Of a stretch of 64,000 nt of DNA, positions 12,401-22,790 are shown in pieces. The stretch comes from Cymbidium sinense. Taxonomy: Eukaryota > Streptophyta > Magnoliopsida > Asparagales > Orchidaceae. The stretch covers positions 25,543,906 to 25,607,905 of the forward strand of contig CM038221.1 of assembly GCA_021442155.1 (NCBI GenBank), given 5' to 3'. The notes under the pieces are model-generated. The model was not told where the DNA came from. It made no database searches and saw nothing but the letters and a program-made list of their open reading frames with translations. Every line of letters begins with the position of its first letter. Position 1 is the stretch's first letter. Made by a program: the position numbers and the translations under genes.

Positions 12401-12881
12401 CCATCCTCCCCTAAGTTCATGATTTGTTCATCGGGGAGATCATCACTAAGCGGAGAATCAGCAGGAAGCGGGTGTGCTGTTAAGAAATCCACTAGTGCCT
12501 GTCCTTTTACCGCACGAAGGGGTACAAAAGTGATATTGAACTGTGAGAGTATCATGCACCAATGAGCCAAATGTCTGAAAAGCGTTGGCCGTGTCATGAG
12601 ATACATTAATGGATTGGTTCGGGAGATCAAGTTCACCTTATGAGAAAGCATGTAGTGTCGTAGCTTATAAGATGTGAAGATCGAAGCTAGGCAATGTTTC
12701 TCAATGGGTGGATAGTTTGCTTAGTAGAGATTAGACGATGGTTGAGGTAATAGAGAGCGCTTTCCTTCTCCTCATCATTAGCTTGAGCCAATATAGCATC
12801 GAGAGAGTCATCCAATGCAGCAGTGTAAAGGATGAGTGGCCTGCCCGGGATAGGGGCTGCTAAAACTGGTGGCTTCACCAA
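12391..12881 (-). pseudogene. RNase H of element 1
   Basis: Frames 12687-12881 and 12391-12651 encode the RNase H that follows RT. Motifs include LAAPIPGRPLILYTAALDDS, ALYYLNHRLI and TIHPLRNIA, then HKVNLISRTNPLMYLM and AVKGQALVDFLTAHPLPADS. These are recognisable as the Ogre/Tat forms (family: 'GAPVP.RPLILY', 'ALYYLSR', 'KAVKGQALADFLA'). A short gap with a frame change between 12651 and 12687 breaks it. Confidence 0.85.
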
Positions 12882-13740
12882 GTATTCTTTGATGTCTTTG
12901 AATGCGTGTAGGCACTTGTCATCCTACTTGAACTTGGCATCCTTTTGATAAGTGATAAGAAAGGTTTGCATCTCCCTGATAAGTTTGAGATAAAGCATCT
13001 TAGATACCAACCATCCTTGAAAGGATCTTGAGTTAAACTCTTAGAGGTGGCATTTCTAAGATAGCTTTGATCTTTTAGATCTATTTCTATTTCCGTGTGA
13101 ACAATAAACCCAAGGAATTTCTCTGAAGCTACTCCGAATGCACACTTCAGGGGATTCATCTTGAGGTTATATTGTCTTAACCATTCAAAAACTTCTCTCA
13201 AGTCAAAGAGGTAGTCTTCCATTTCTAGACTTTTGACTATTAGATCATCAACGTAGCACTCAACCTGATGATGGATGAGTTCGTTGAAGATCTGAGTCAT
13301 GGCCCGTGGTATGTAGCAACAACAATTTTAAGGCCGAAAGGCATGACCCTATAACAAAAGATTTTGATTGGGGATCAAAAAGTAGTGTTTCTTTAATCTT
13401 CAGAAGACATCTTGATTTGGTTATACCATGATCCATCCAAGACTACATGAGATGAGATACAATGTGCACCATTAATTCTATAGGAAGAGAAACTCATCCT
13501 TAGGGACATGCCTTATTTAAGTCCCTAAATAGATGCAAATGTGAATTTGGCCATTCTTCTTCTTAATGACACTAGCTAACCGTAGATATTTTTCTTCCCG
13601 ATGAAACCAACATTGATCAATTTCTTGACTTCAAAAAATGACCGTTGTTCAATTTCTAATCGCATGCCTAGGAGCTTGCTTAATAGGGGCAATGTTACGG
13701 TCTATTGCTAGCTTGTGGAACTACAAGATAATCAACATTT
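12870..13740 (-). pseudogene. Reverse transcriptase of element 1
   Basis: The C-terminal half is open at 12875-13300 and contains the catalytic motif YVDD in ECYVDDLIVKS, then NLKMNPLKCAFGVASEKFLGF and SNLSGRCKPF, typical of Ogre/TatII RT. Upstream, broken frames show IKQAPRH, KKKNGQIHICI, DGSWYNQIKM-like and VMPFGLKIVVATY segments (about 13310-13720), so nearly the whole RT is present with frameshifts and stops. The catalytic aspartates are intact, unlike element 2. Confidence 0.88.
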
Positions 13741-14846
13741 CTTCATAACTCCATGCAAGTTTTTAAACTCAATAGCTAACTAAGTCATTGATTTCTTCTT
13801 CATTTAACAACAAACGATGTATGTCGATGAGGATTTTCTTCTCCAGGTTGATTTTTAAGCTTGTATTATTGAATGAATCTCCTTCTTCAAATTCGTGCCT
13901 CTTTGACTTGGAGATCATCTAGATCATCGAAGTTTCCAAACACACATTCTCATAAGAGTTGGGGATGTGAGAAGAACCTATTAGATTCCAAATGGTTAAA
14001 TAACTAATAATCTTCATCACCCACCCACTATCAATCCTAGTCTTGATTATGCTTCCCCTTATTCCATAGCTTTTCAAAGTATTCTGAGTTGTGCTTAGAC
14101 CAAATGTGTGGAACTAAACCTTTCTGTATAAGATTTTGAACACAAGGAGAGTAAAAGTCAAAAGGTAATTCCATTAATTCTTTAAAAGTATCTTCCTCAA
14201 GTCCTACATCAAGCTCTAGACTTGAGGATGATGAACCCAAAAAGAACCTCTTCTGCTTCATGTCACTAAGACTTAGGACTTCCTTAACTACTAAACCTTC
14301 AACTTTCGAGATGTAAGTGAGGTAAGAGCTAAGGTTCCCAAATGCCTCACATAAACTAGATAATACTTTGCTTTTGGAGGGTCTTCTCTCTGCCGGATCA
14401 AAAGTCACCTCCAATGGAACCCAGAGTTGGTATACTAATCACATGACTCATCCTGAGGGATTCCAAGTCTATGTGAATAGTAGGGTACTCCTAAGAACAA
14501 ACTCTATTGGTCAAGGCCAACTAGGGGTCTCCCAGAACGCCTCTATTTCTACCTCTACCTCTGCCTGGTGGAGGTTGAGCCATCTACCCACATGTTCATA
14601 TGATGATAATGAACTGGGTGAATGTTATCAATTCACTGAATTTTTCTTTTCATTTTCTTTTATCTTTTCTTTTGCTTCATTTTCTTTCATTTTCATTTGA
14701 AAATTCATAGAATGTGTCAAGAAACATCTCATAATCAATGGCTTTCATCATCTACCCCATCTTCAACTTGATGCACGATGAAGGGAGGATGAAACAATCT
14801 TATTCTAATGTATCCAAGGCTACCAAGCAAGAATGAAGTATTTGAA
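13741..14846 (-). pseudogene. Protease-RT linker region of element 1
   Basis: An open stretch at 14037-14414 (125 residues) has no domain I can name. It has serine/glutamate-rich segments, SDMKQKRFFLG, SSSSSLELDVGLEE and LWNKGKHNQD. Its place between protease and RT fits the long acidic linker of Ogre-like polyproteins. The overlapping plus-strand frame 14368-14700 is not supported by homology. No other feature was seen from 13741 to 14036 or 14415 to 14846. Confidence 0.5.
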
Positions 14847-15158
14847 TCAATGATGTAGAACTTGGCTTCTAGTCACCGATCTCCAAGGTAACACTATAGA
14901 ACCTAAAGCTCCGCCTTGATCATTGAATCCTCTCAACATCATCCTATCTTCTTGAAGAGTAGAGATGTTAATCTTCAAGTAGGCAGGGATATTTAGACTC
15001 ATAATATTTACTAATGCACCTGAATCCATGAGAACCTTGGTGAGTCTGAACCTGTCCATGTGATGTAAAAGTATGGGACTGGTTGTGCTCCAAGTCCCTA
15101 GAAGGTCATCATCTGAAGGTGATCCTTGGGCTTCTTTTTGCATAGTGTGCTTCCTCAC
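14847..15158 (-). pseudogene. Aspartic protease of element 1
   Basis: A 103-residue open segment contains the active-site motif in KVLMDSGALVNIMSL (DSG intact), then MMLRGFNDQGGALGSIVLP, the flap and following region of Tat/Ogre proteases. It would cleave the gag-pol polyprotein. Element 2 has a homologue at 51908-52216, aligned through VLVD.SASVNIM and MLLRGFNE. It lies between the gag remnant and RT as expected. Confidence 0.85.
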
Positions 15159-16469
15159 CTATAGGGTGAGCTAAGCATATCGTGATCAAGGAGTGATTCC
15201 CTCATCTCTTTGGATAAGATGGGCATCATATATGCTTAGCTTAGATGACTTTCTTAGATGAGAAAGGATTGTAGTCCACCTTCGGTCTTCCATAAGCATA
15301 TCCAAGGGTGGAGCATCCCGTGAAGGGCTTCAAACTTCGACCAATGACTTATTTCCCATCTGGTGGTCGCCTAGGAGGTAGCCCACCACTGGAGGTTGAC
15401 TTGAATCTCGAGGCAAGGTGGTGGCAAGTTCTACCTACACTTCAGGTTCACCTACAACTTCTCCTATAGGACTCTCAGAATTAGATGATTCTAAGTCTAT
15501 CTCAAGAGGTAAACCCATAGTATTCAGAGTTGGAAAGTCCAACTATGAATCATAAAGAGGAAGATCAAAATTATTATAGTTAATTAGACTTGAAGAGTTA
15601 TCGTTAGGAATAAGAAGACAACTCATCAAGAGACACATGTAATTCAAAGCTTTATTCTTCAATTTCTTGGAAGTATTTGGGGGTACAAAGTAGAAGTCAA
15701 GTAGAGTGAGTGGAGTAAGGGATTTGATGCCCTTATCCACTGATACAAAAGTTTTACTAGTAGAAGAAACATAAGAGCTAGCTGAAATGGTAGAAGTCAG
15801 GTGGAAGTCAAATAAGGTGGGGACATGCGGGCTATCTATCCCAGCTACACGCCACATGTTGTTGTTAAGCTCCCACTTTCCTAGAGTCATCCGGCAACTT
15901 GCAAACCTTCCTTGTGTTGAGGTTTGAGACTCGTGCACCTAAAGGAAAGCTTCTTGATCTTTAATTATTTTCTTAGAGGTTTAGACAAAGAAATGTCCCA
16001 ACCTTCTTTGGTTTTGGTAGATCACTTGTATCCCTAAGGATTACCCTAATGGAAGAAGGTTGTTCCATAAGGTATTCCTTTGGGATAATGACATCACCTT
16101 CTTGAAAAACTGTAATCCTTGAATGTAGAGCAATCCTCCAAAATGTGGCCTAGCATACGGTGGTAAGGTAAAAAGTTTGGATCATGACTTTGCTTACATC
16201 CTCGCCTCCTATGCTTGGGTAGCGAAAATGTTTCTTTAAGAGATTCTTAAAGATTTTCGATTACCTCCCTTAAAAGAATAAGGTTTGTTTAACTTATCTA
16301 ATAGAGTAGTGGACCATATACGCGGATATGCATGTCATGGTGGTGGTATGGTCGTGGCTAGCCGTGGAGGTCAAGTGGAGATGGCTACCTGCAGGTGGCA
16401 AAGGAGGTGGAGTCATGGTCTGGTCGATCTCTAGTCGCTTCCTTGTCAACCGCTACGCTCTAGGTTTCT
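15159..16469 (-). pseudogene. Gag-protease linker of element 1
   Basis: The frame 15543-15938 is open for 131 residues but matches no domain I recognise. It is low in charged motifs and contains TLGKWELNNN and SSYVSSTSKTFVSVDKGIKS. It is placed here because it lies between gag and protease on the same strand. The rest of the interval has no clear coding signal. Confidence 0.4.
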
Positions 16470-17100
16470 TCTCATAAACCTTTAGAATTGGGGAAACTGA
16501 TCCGAAAAGGAAACTATTTGGCCTCTCCTTGTAGACTAGTCACCTTATTGATAAGCTTTCTCAAATATCTTTATGGTGAAGCCCTTAAGCATGAAGGGCC
16601 ATGGATATTCTTCAAGAGAATCTCAATGGCATGTTGTTCAGATAGCTGTGATTCACACTTCATACTCAGGTTATGCCATCGAGAATATAATCAACAAGTG
16701 ACTCACCGGAGTGTTGTTGGGCTACAACGAGATCACCTACAGTAACCCTTTGCTGAGCTCCAGCAAATCTCTTGATGAAGAGTTGCTCTAACTCAGCAAA
16801 TGTCTTTATTGAACCATTAGTCAAAGATACCAATCAAAAGATACCGCTAGGCTACAAAGAGTCTAAAGAGTAAAGCATCATTTGCAATAATTGGCCAAGT
16901 GAGCTATATCGCCGTTCTCACCGCCATCAAGCTTTGAAGGAAGGAGGAACGAAACCCTTGGGATACTGGATAACATCGAATTCCTCTAGGTAGGGTCTAC
17001 CCTTTGGAACCGATGATCCACCCTGGGCTTGAACTAAAGCTTCCTTCACCTATTGCTTAACCATGGATTTCAAATCTTTTTTATTTATGGAGGTACTATC
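16470..17100 (-). pseudogene. Gag core remnant of element 1
   Basis: Broken minus-strand frames carry VGDLVVAQQHSGESLVDYIL near 16670-16740, followed by NNMPLRFS and ALHA segments. Element 2 has the same block in better shape at 53640-53890 (VGDLVIKK, then KPGESLIDYILRWR, CEPQLQE). The GES.VDY/DFI.RWR pattern is the standard retrotransposon gag core. This part would form the particle shell. Several stops interrupt it. Confidence 0.75.
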
Positions 17101-18780
17101 CACTACCTTCCTATACAAGCTAGTGCTACCTTGCTCAATGGGAGGTAGAGTCTTAACTGGGTCTAAGACATGCACTCCAGCTCGAATTATAATGTAGATG
17201 AATTGAGGGGCTTATTTTCAAGCACACACTAACAAGTCCAAACTTGTAACTGCCATCTATCAATCTGCTATCTTTCTCGCTTAACGCTATGAGGTGATGG
17301 GTTGATTCTCCTTGATCAACCTCATCACCTTCCATGGCCTTGCTCCCTAAGAAGAGAACCTCTAGTATCAACCATGCATACCTAAATCCCATCAAGTCAT
17401 CTTCATTGGGATCAAGATGACTTTCTTCATCGGACATGCATACCTAAGATCTCCTTTTCTCCATAAAATAGTGTGCAACTATCTCATCTAAGGATTGATC
17501 TAACTCGGTACAAATAGCAGTATCGGTGATCATATCATGCATCGAGAGCACTCACTTGGGCGAGAGTCAATCCTGCGATAACTCACTAGAAGAATGATAC
17601 GCTATAATAGAGTAACAATCCGGATGATCCTCACTACTAAATGAATCATCTGGAATATATGATAATCACCATCTCATCCTCAGATGGAGTTGGTGGAAAC
17701 CAATGCTGTGGTCCTACTTCCTTCACCACCATGTAGAAGGACAAATAGAGAGTTCCCTACCATAATGGGTGGTGGAGAGTAGGATCCCTTGATGTATGAT
17801 CACCAATGGGGTACATTTTTCCTGATGGCCTTCATGGCCTTAGAATGGGGAGATCAAAACCTACATGGATGACGTGGTGGAGTGGAGACACCACACTCTC
17901 TATGACATGAACCGCCCCTCATATGGTGGTCCCTGAGGAGAATATGCACCGAGTCAACCAAAGTAGAACCACTACCAACCTTCATCACTCTAGTAATGTG
18001 ATGTATGGGCCTCAAGGCCCTCCCTTTCCTACCTCCACTCGGGATAATGGGATCAAAGATGAATAGTACTGCATCGAGAGTTCCATGCTCGCTTACTGCA
18101 TAACAAATAGAGGCTGCACCTACCAGAAATGTAGAAAACAGGAGGCAATGAATCCATCCTCAGCATCCTCTCTATCTGATGAGATGTTTTCTAAACTGTG
18201 GTGGAAGTGATCAGTGGTGAAGTGATCATGGGAGACTCATCCATGGCTGATCTAGCTGCTACCTCTAGCTCTCTGGCTATTTAAGTGTGGAACCGTTTGA
18301 CCATATGGTTCTTATTCCTACACTGGGTGCGAGTAGGACGGGAGGAGTGTGAGCTAGACCCGTACTCAAATGTGAGGGAGGCAAGCCCTGAAACCAGGGG
18401 AGCCTTACCCTTGGAGGTATAGATGGTAGGTGCTGCAGCACCAGCAACATGGGCAACTCTAGGATGACGCAGCTGGAATCGATCCTCCTGTCTATGCTAA
18501 CTAAGTCTACTGCCACTTCCTCTTGGTGAGGATACATCGAATTAGAGGTAAGTCTATCGATGATGGCTTCTACAGTCACCTTCTTATGGTGAGTGGTGAG
18601 GGGAATGCCTCACAAGTGATCTGCCCCTCAAATCCTTGGCCAAAATGGATCAAGTGGGTATGGTCAGGTGAGGAAGTCATGATCTAAGTTAGATCCATGT
18701 GGGGAAGTAAAGACAAAGAAGCCATTGCTAGTAAACTAAAACTGAAATTGCACTTGCACTGACTAAAAATGATCTACAAT
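17101..18780 (-). pseudogene. Gag N-terminal region of element 1
   Basis: Two open stretches (17153-17437 and 18277-18579) lie on the coding strand between the gag core and the leader. The first is acidic (MSDEESHLDPNEDDL). The second is hydrophobic/proline-rich and not recognisable. By position this is the 5' part of gag; the sequence alone does not identify it. Confidence 0.4.
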
Positions 18781-18840
18781 GAGAAATGAACTTGCATCAG
18801 TTTCCTGTCTCCATAGATTTTGAATTTTGAATTTTGAAAA

Positions 18841-20857
18841 TTTGAACCCACATCCAACAACTTGGAAGTGTTAAGTGGGGTTCAAATGAATTTGAAAAGA
18901 TTGATTGAAAGAGGAATTTGAATATGAATCCAAACTTCAATAAATTTAGGTATGTTAAAATATAGATTCAAAATTTTTGATAAGATGCTTCCATAGGTTC
19001 ATTACTGTTTTGAATTTGAAATTTTAATTTTGAGGACCCTTTCCTTTAATAAATTTGGGTATGTTAAAGTAAGGGTCAAATGATTTTGTTTTTTTTTGTT
19101 TGTTTTTGAATTTTATTTAGCAAATTTAAGTATGTTAAGTGAAGTATTATTTCTTTTTGTGAATTTTGTTTTGATTTTGGAAACTTTGGAATTCTTACTT
19201 AGCAAATTTAGGTATGCTAAGTGAAGAATCAAGTGTATTTTTGTTTAATTTTGAAAATAGGATTCTTAGCAAATTTAAGTATGCTAAGAAATCCTAAGTG
19301 TTTCATTTGTTTGGAATGTTTTGATTTTTTGAAAGGGTAGGATCCTTAGCAAATTTGGTATGCTAAGGAATCCTAAGTGTTTCATTTTGTTTTGATGATT
19401 GAAAGTGAAAATTTAACTTTAGCAAATTCGGTATGCTAAAGATGAAGTGCCACTTGGCTTCATGAAATGGAAGTTTCACTTAGCAAATTTGAGTGTGCTA
19501 AATGAAATTCTAGATGGTGTGTTTAAAATTTTGATTTTATTTTTGATTTTGAAAAACAAAAACTTCTCTTTAGCAAATTTGGTATGCTAAGGGAGGAAGT
19601 TCCAAAGGTGTTTGAATATTTTGGTCTTTTTTTTGGAAACTTTACTTAGCAAATTTGAGTATGCTAGGTGAAGTTCCAAAATATGTTTTGAAAAATTTTG
19701 AATTTTGGATTTGGAAACTTTACTTAACAAATTTGGGTATGTTAAATGAAGTTCCAAATATTGTTTGAAAATTTTGAATTTTGGATTTGGAGACTTCACT
19801 TAACAAATTTGGGTATGTTAAGTGAGGTTCCAAATGTGTTTAGAAAATTTTGAAATATGATTGTTGATTTTATTTGGAGAAACTTCACTTAGCAAATTTG
19901 ATTATGCTAAATGGTTCCAAATATGTGTTTGAAAAATTTTGATTTTGATTTGGAGACTTCATAAAATTTGGGTATGTTAATGAAGTTCCAAATGTGTTTA
20001 AAATTTTGAAATATGATTGTTGATTTTGATTTTTTTGGAAACTTCACTTAGCAAATTTATTATGCTAAATGAAATTCCAAATGTGTTTGAAAAAATTTTT
20101 TGATTTTGATTTGGAGACTTCATAACAAATTTGGGTATGTTAAGTGAAGTTCCAAATATGTTTGAAAATTTTGAAATATGATTGTTGATTTTGATTTTGA
20201 TTTGGAAACTTCACTTAGCAAATTTGATTATGCTAAATGATTCCAAATGTGTTTAGAAAATTTTTTGGATTTTGAATTTGGAGACTTTACTTAACAAATT
20301 TGGATATGTTAAATGAAGTTCCAAATGTTGTTTGAAAGATATTTTGAAATATGGTTGTTGATTTTAATGTTTTGAAAAGAGGACCTCCATTCAACAAATT
20401 TAGGTATGTAGAATGGAGATCAATTTTTATTTTTGAAATAGAATTTTTTTTGATTGTTGCTTTTTTTGAAAAGAGGAATTCCAACTTAAAACATATGTTA
20501 TGTTTAGTATTTCTAAATGATATTTTATTTTTAGTTGAATGAAATCTTCATTTAATAAATTGTATATTAAAATGAAATTATTCATGTTTTTTTTATTTTA
20601 ATTTTATTTACAAATGAACTTTCCATTCAATAAGTATGAGTGCATTGAATAGAAAGATTCACGTGTGCTTTTGAAAACTTGATGATTATGATTTTGATTT
20701 TTGAAAAGATGATTGTTCATTTTATTTTGAAAATGAAATATTCATCAAAGTGAATTGAAAGATGTTCATTTGTGCTTTTGGAAAATGTTGTTAGTTTTAT
20801 TTTTGAAAATCCCTACATGTAACAATTATGAAAATTGTTAAATGGGGGTGATAAAAT
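18841..20857. repeat. Leader hairpin array of element 1 (about 22 units)
   Basis: Each unit holds an imperfect palindrome of 35-49 bp around a nearly constant loop (aaatttgggta/aaatttgagta), with about 45-80 bp of T-rich spacer. Palindromes: 18841-18887, 18926-18969, 19035-19077, 19111-19146, 19189-19230, 19259-19295, 19339-19374, 19418-19441, 19469-19510, 19561-19601, 19633-19679, 19711-19757, 19786-19834, 19873-19920, 19949-19992, 20035-20080, 20111-20155, 20201-20246, 20277-20325, 20382-20421, weaker at 20539-20583 and 20620-20665, and 20811-20857. Apex arms are ttagca/tgctaa in many units and ttaaca/tgttaa in others. Base arms vary (gaccct/agggtc, aggatt/aatcct, tttgga/tccaaa, aacttc/gaagtt) yet stay complementary. 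The array lies between gag and the PBS, in the untranslated leader. Confidence 0.85.
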
Positions 20858-21213
20858 TTTGCAGAAAAATATTTTATTAAGTGCATTTTTAAAAAGGTGC
20901 TTTTGAAAAGCAAAGTTCTTTATGGAAGATTTATTATTTTAAGATGAACCTTTCCTTACCATGAAAATGATAAGGAGGAAGTCTTTAAAAGATGTTTCTT
21001 TTTGATTTAGATTGTTTCATGTTACCCGTTGGAGAAGCTGACGGGGGTTTTAAAACCAACAAGGAATGTGATCCTAAAACCTAAAGATGTTGATTAACTC
21101 AAGAATGAAATGAGCTGCCAACGAAAGAAGGATAGTCTTGGATTCATACCAAAGTACAAACCACTATCGATACTCAAAGACAATGATCATTTACCAAAGA
21201 TGGAGAGAGGAAC
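20858..21213 (-). other. Leader of element 1 next to PBS, more hairpins
   Basis: No coding signal. Further palindromes lie at 20944-20982 (cctttccttacca / tgataaggaggaag) and 21023-21051 (acccgttgg / tgacgggggt). From about 21050 leftward and rightward, the sequence aligns loosely with 56170-56346 of element 2 through shared words such as accaacaagg, gaatgaaatg, tagtcttg and aaagatggagagag. Confidence 0.6.
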
Positions 21214-21231
21214 CATCCCAGTGAGTCATAA
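21214..21231 (-). promoter_or_regulatory. Degenerate primer binding site of element 1
   Basis: On the minus strand the segment reads tatgactcactgggatg, after a run of T. It keeps GACTC and CTGGG of the tRNA-Arg-type PBS known for Ogre elements (TGGCGACTCC...). It aligns in position with the much clearer site in element 2 (56347-56364). The start TGG is lost. Confidence 0.55.
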
Positions 21232-21339
21232 AAAATCTATGTGAAAAATTTCTATAAATTGCCTTTCAAATCTGGGAGAAAGAAAAGGCAAGACACTATA
21301 AAATTCATCTTGGTAAGATGCCCATGTCCGTAGATGTAC

Positions 21340-21423
21340 TTATTGAGGTGATTCATCAAGGTATAGTGTACTATCTCAAAGATAGAAGTCACTACCCTTT
21401 AATGGAACCAATCACCTCAATAA
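21340..21423. repeat. Branched inverted repeat near LTR end (copy B)
   Basis: Perfect 14-bp arms, ttattgaggtgatt (21340-21353) and aatcacctcaataa (21410-21423), enclose an inner hairpin ctatctcaaagatag (21371-21385). Copy C has the same arrangement at 56413-56504 with different but still pairing bases. Confidence 0.8.
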
Positions 21424-22740
21424 GGACTCCTGGATATGGGTGCATATATGTAAGAGATTATTTCTGCAGAGCAAGCCCCATAGTTAATTACATCCTAAGG
21501 GATGGGATCCTTAGGAAAACTCTCGATTAAGGTAAATGATCATTGTCTTTGAAGATTTCAATAGGAAGGACTATCAATTGATTGGTTTATGTTTGAAGAT
21601 CAAATGGGATTGATCAAAAGAGGGAGTTATTATCAAAATGGGAAATAAGTAGGAGATGCACGATGCTAGGAAACCTGGTGAGCATCTCAAACTATCTATA
21701 GTTGGGCTTTACATTTTAGAAATTGATTTAGTTTGAGTTGTATTTTTATTAGAATTTTAGGACTTAAGATTCCTTAACACAAGATTAAGGAAATGCCTAA
21801 GAGGTGAGGAATTATGCTTATGGCCCGTAAAGGAGAGAAGCAACCTTGGAACATAAATCTAGGGAGCTTGAGGGGATAAGCACAACCTAAATCTAAGGAA
21901 AATGGGTAATTGGTTTGCCTCCACAAGAGAGGACAAACCATACTTGGACTTACAACCACAGGGGTGGCCAACTAACTCCTCCTATGATTTTAAATACATG
22001 TAGGCAAGTCTTTATGCTTATGCAAGATAGCTAGGTTGTTATTATTTAGAAAGAGACTAAGTCCTTAAACTCACTCCCTAAAGAGACTAGATCATGTAAA
22101 GGGACATGCTTCAAATGACCTAAATCTAATGCAATTCAAATTTCATTTTATTTTATTTTGGACAATCATTTTGACTCAGGCTAATAGGATTTTTATGACT
22201 AATGCATGAGAAATGGATTATTAGCAATCGTGAAGGGAGGAGGTGAGTTTCCACCACAGCCCTCAAAGGTCAAGCCGAGTTCTCTAGCAAAGGTGGAAGC
22301 CCTCCAATCAAGAGTGAAATAAGATACATTTATATATTATATTATAAAGAAATGTTTATCCAGCTAAGGGGTTGCTAATTCTTTTATCTTAATTTTAAAC
22401 TTAAGCTTTAGGTGAGGTTATGAGTTGTTTAATTTTTATTTGAGTTGTTAAGTTGGGTAAAAGATTTATTTTTCCCTAAAGAGCCTAATCCACATCCAGG
22501 CCATACATAAACAAGGAAGAAACTAGGAAAATCATGCCACTTAATGCAAAAGCTAAACAAATCATCAATCAATTTATAAAGCTAATGTAAAAGAATAATG
22601 GTCTTGTGGTGAGCACCACACAAACCTAAAAATATCAAATTGGGTAGCCGAGCTCTACCCTTATACAACCCGGATTACAAATGAATTAAATTACAATTTA
22701 AGCAAAGGAATTCATTGTTATGGGAGTCTTCAAGCTTTAT

Positions 22741-22790
22741 TCTTCTTTCTTCTTTCTTCTTTCTTTCTTCTTCTTTCTTCTCTTGGTTCC
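22741..22790 (-). repeat. Polypyrimidine tract in copy B
   Basis: Runs of ttctttctt on the plus strand, the counterpart of 1383-1432. Confidence 0.6.

Noticed and set aside
14368..14700. Plus-strand frame of 110 residues.
   Set aside because: It lies opposite the protease-RT linker of element 1 and ends in a low-complexity F/S run.
18841..20857. CRISPR-like array.
   Set aside because: Units are imperfect palindromes of different sequence with T-rich spacers that are themselves repeated, inside a eukaryotic retrotransposon, and no cas gene is present.
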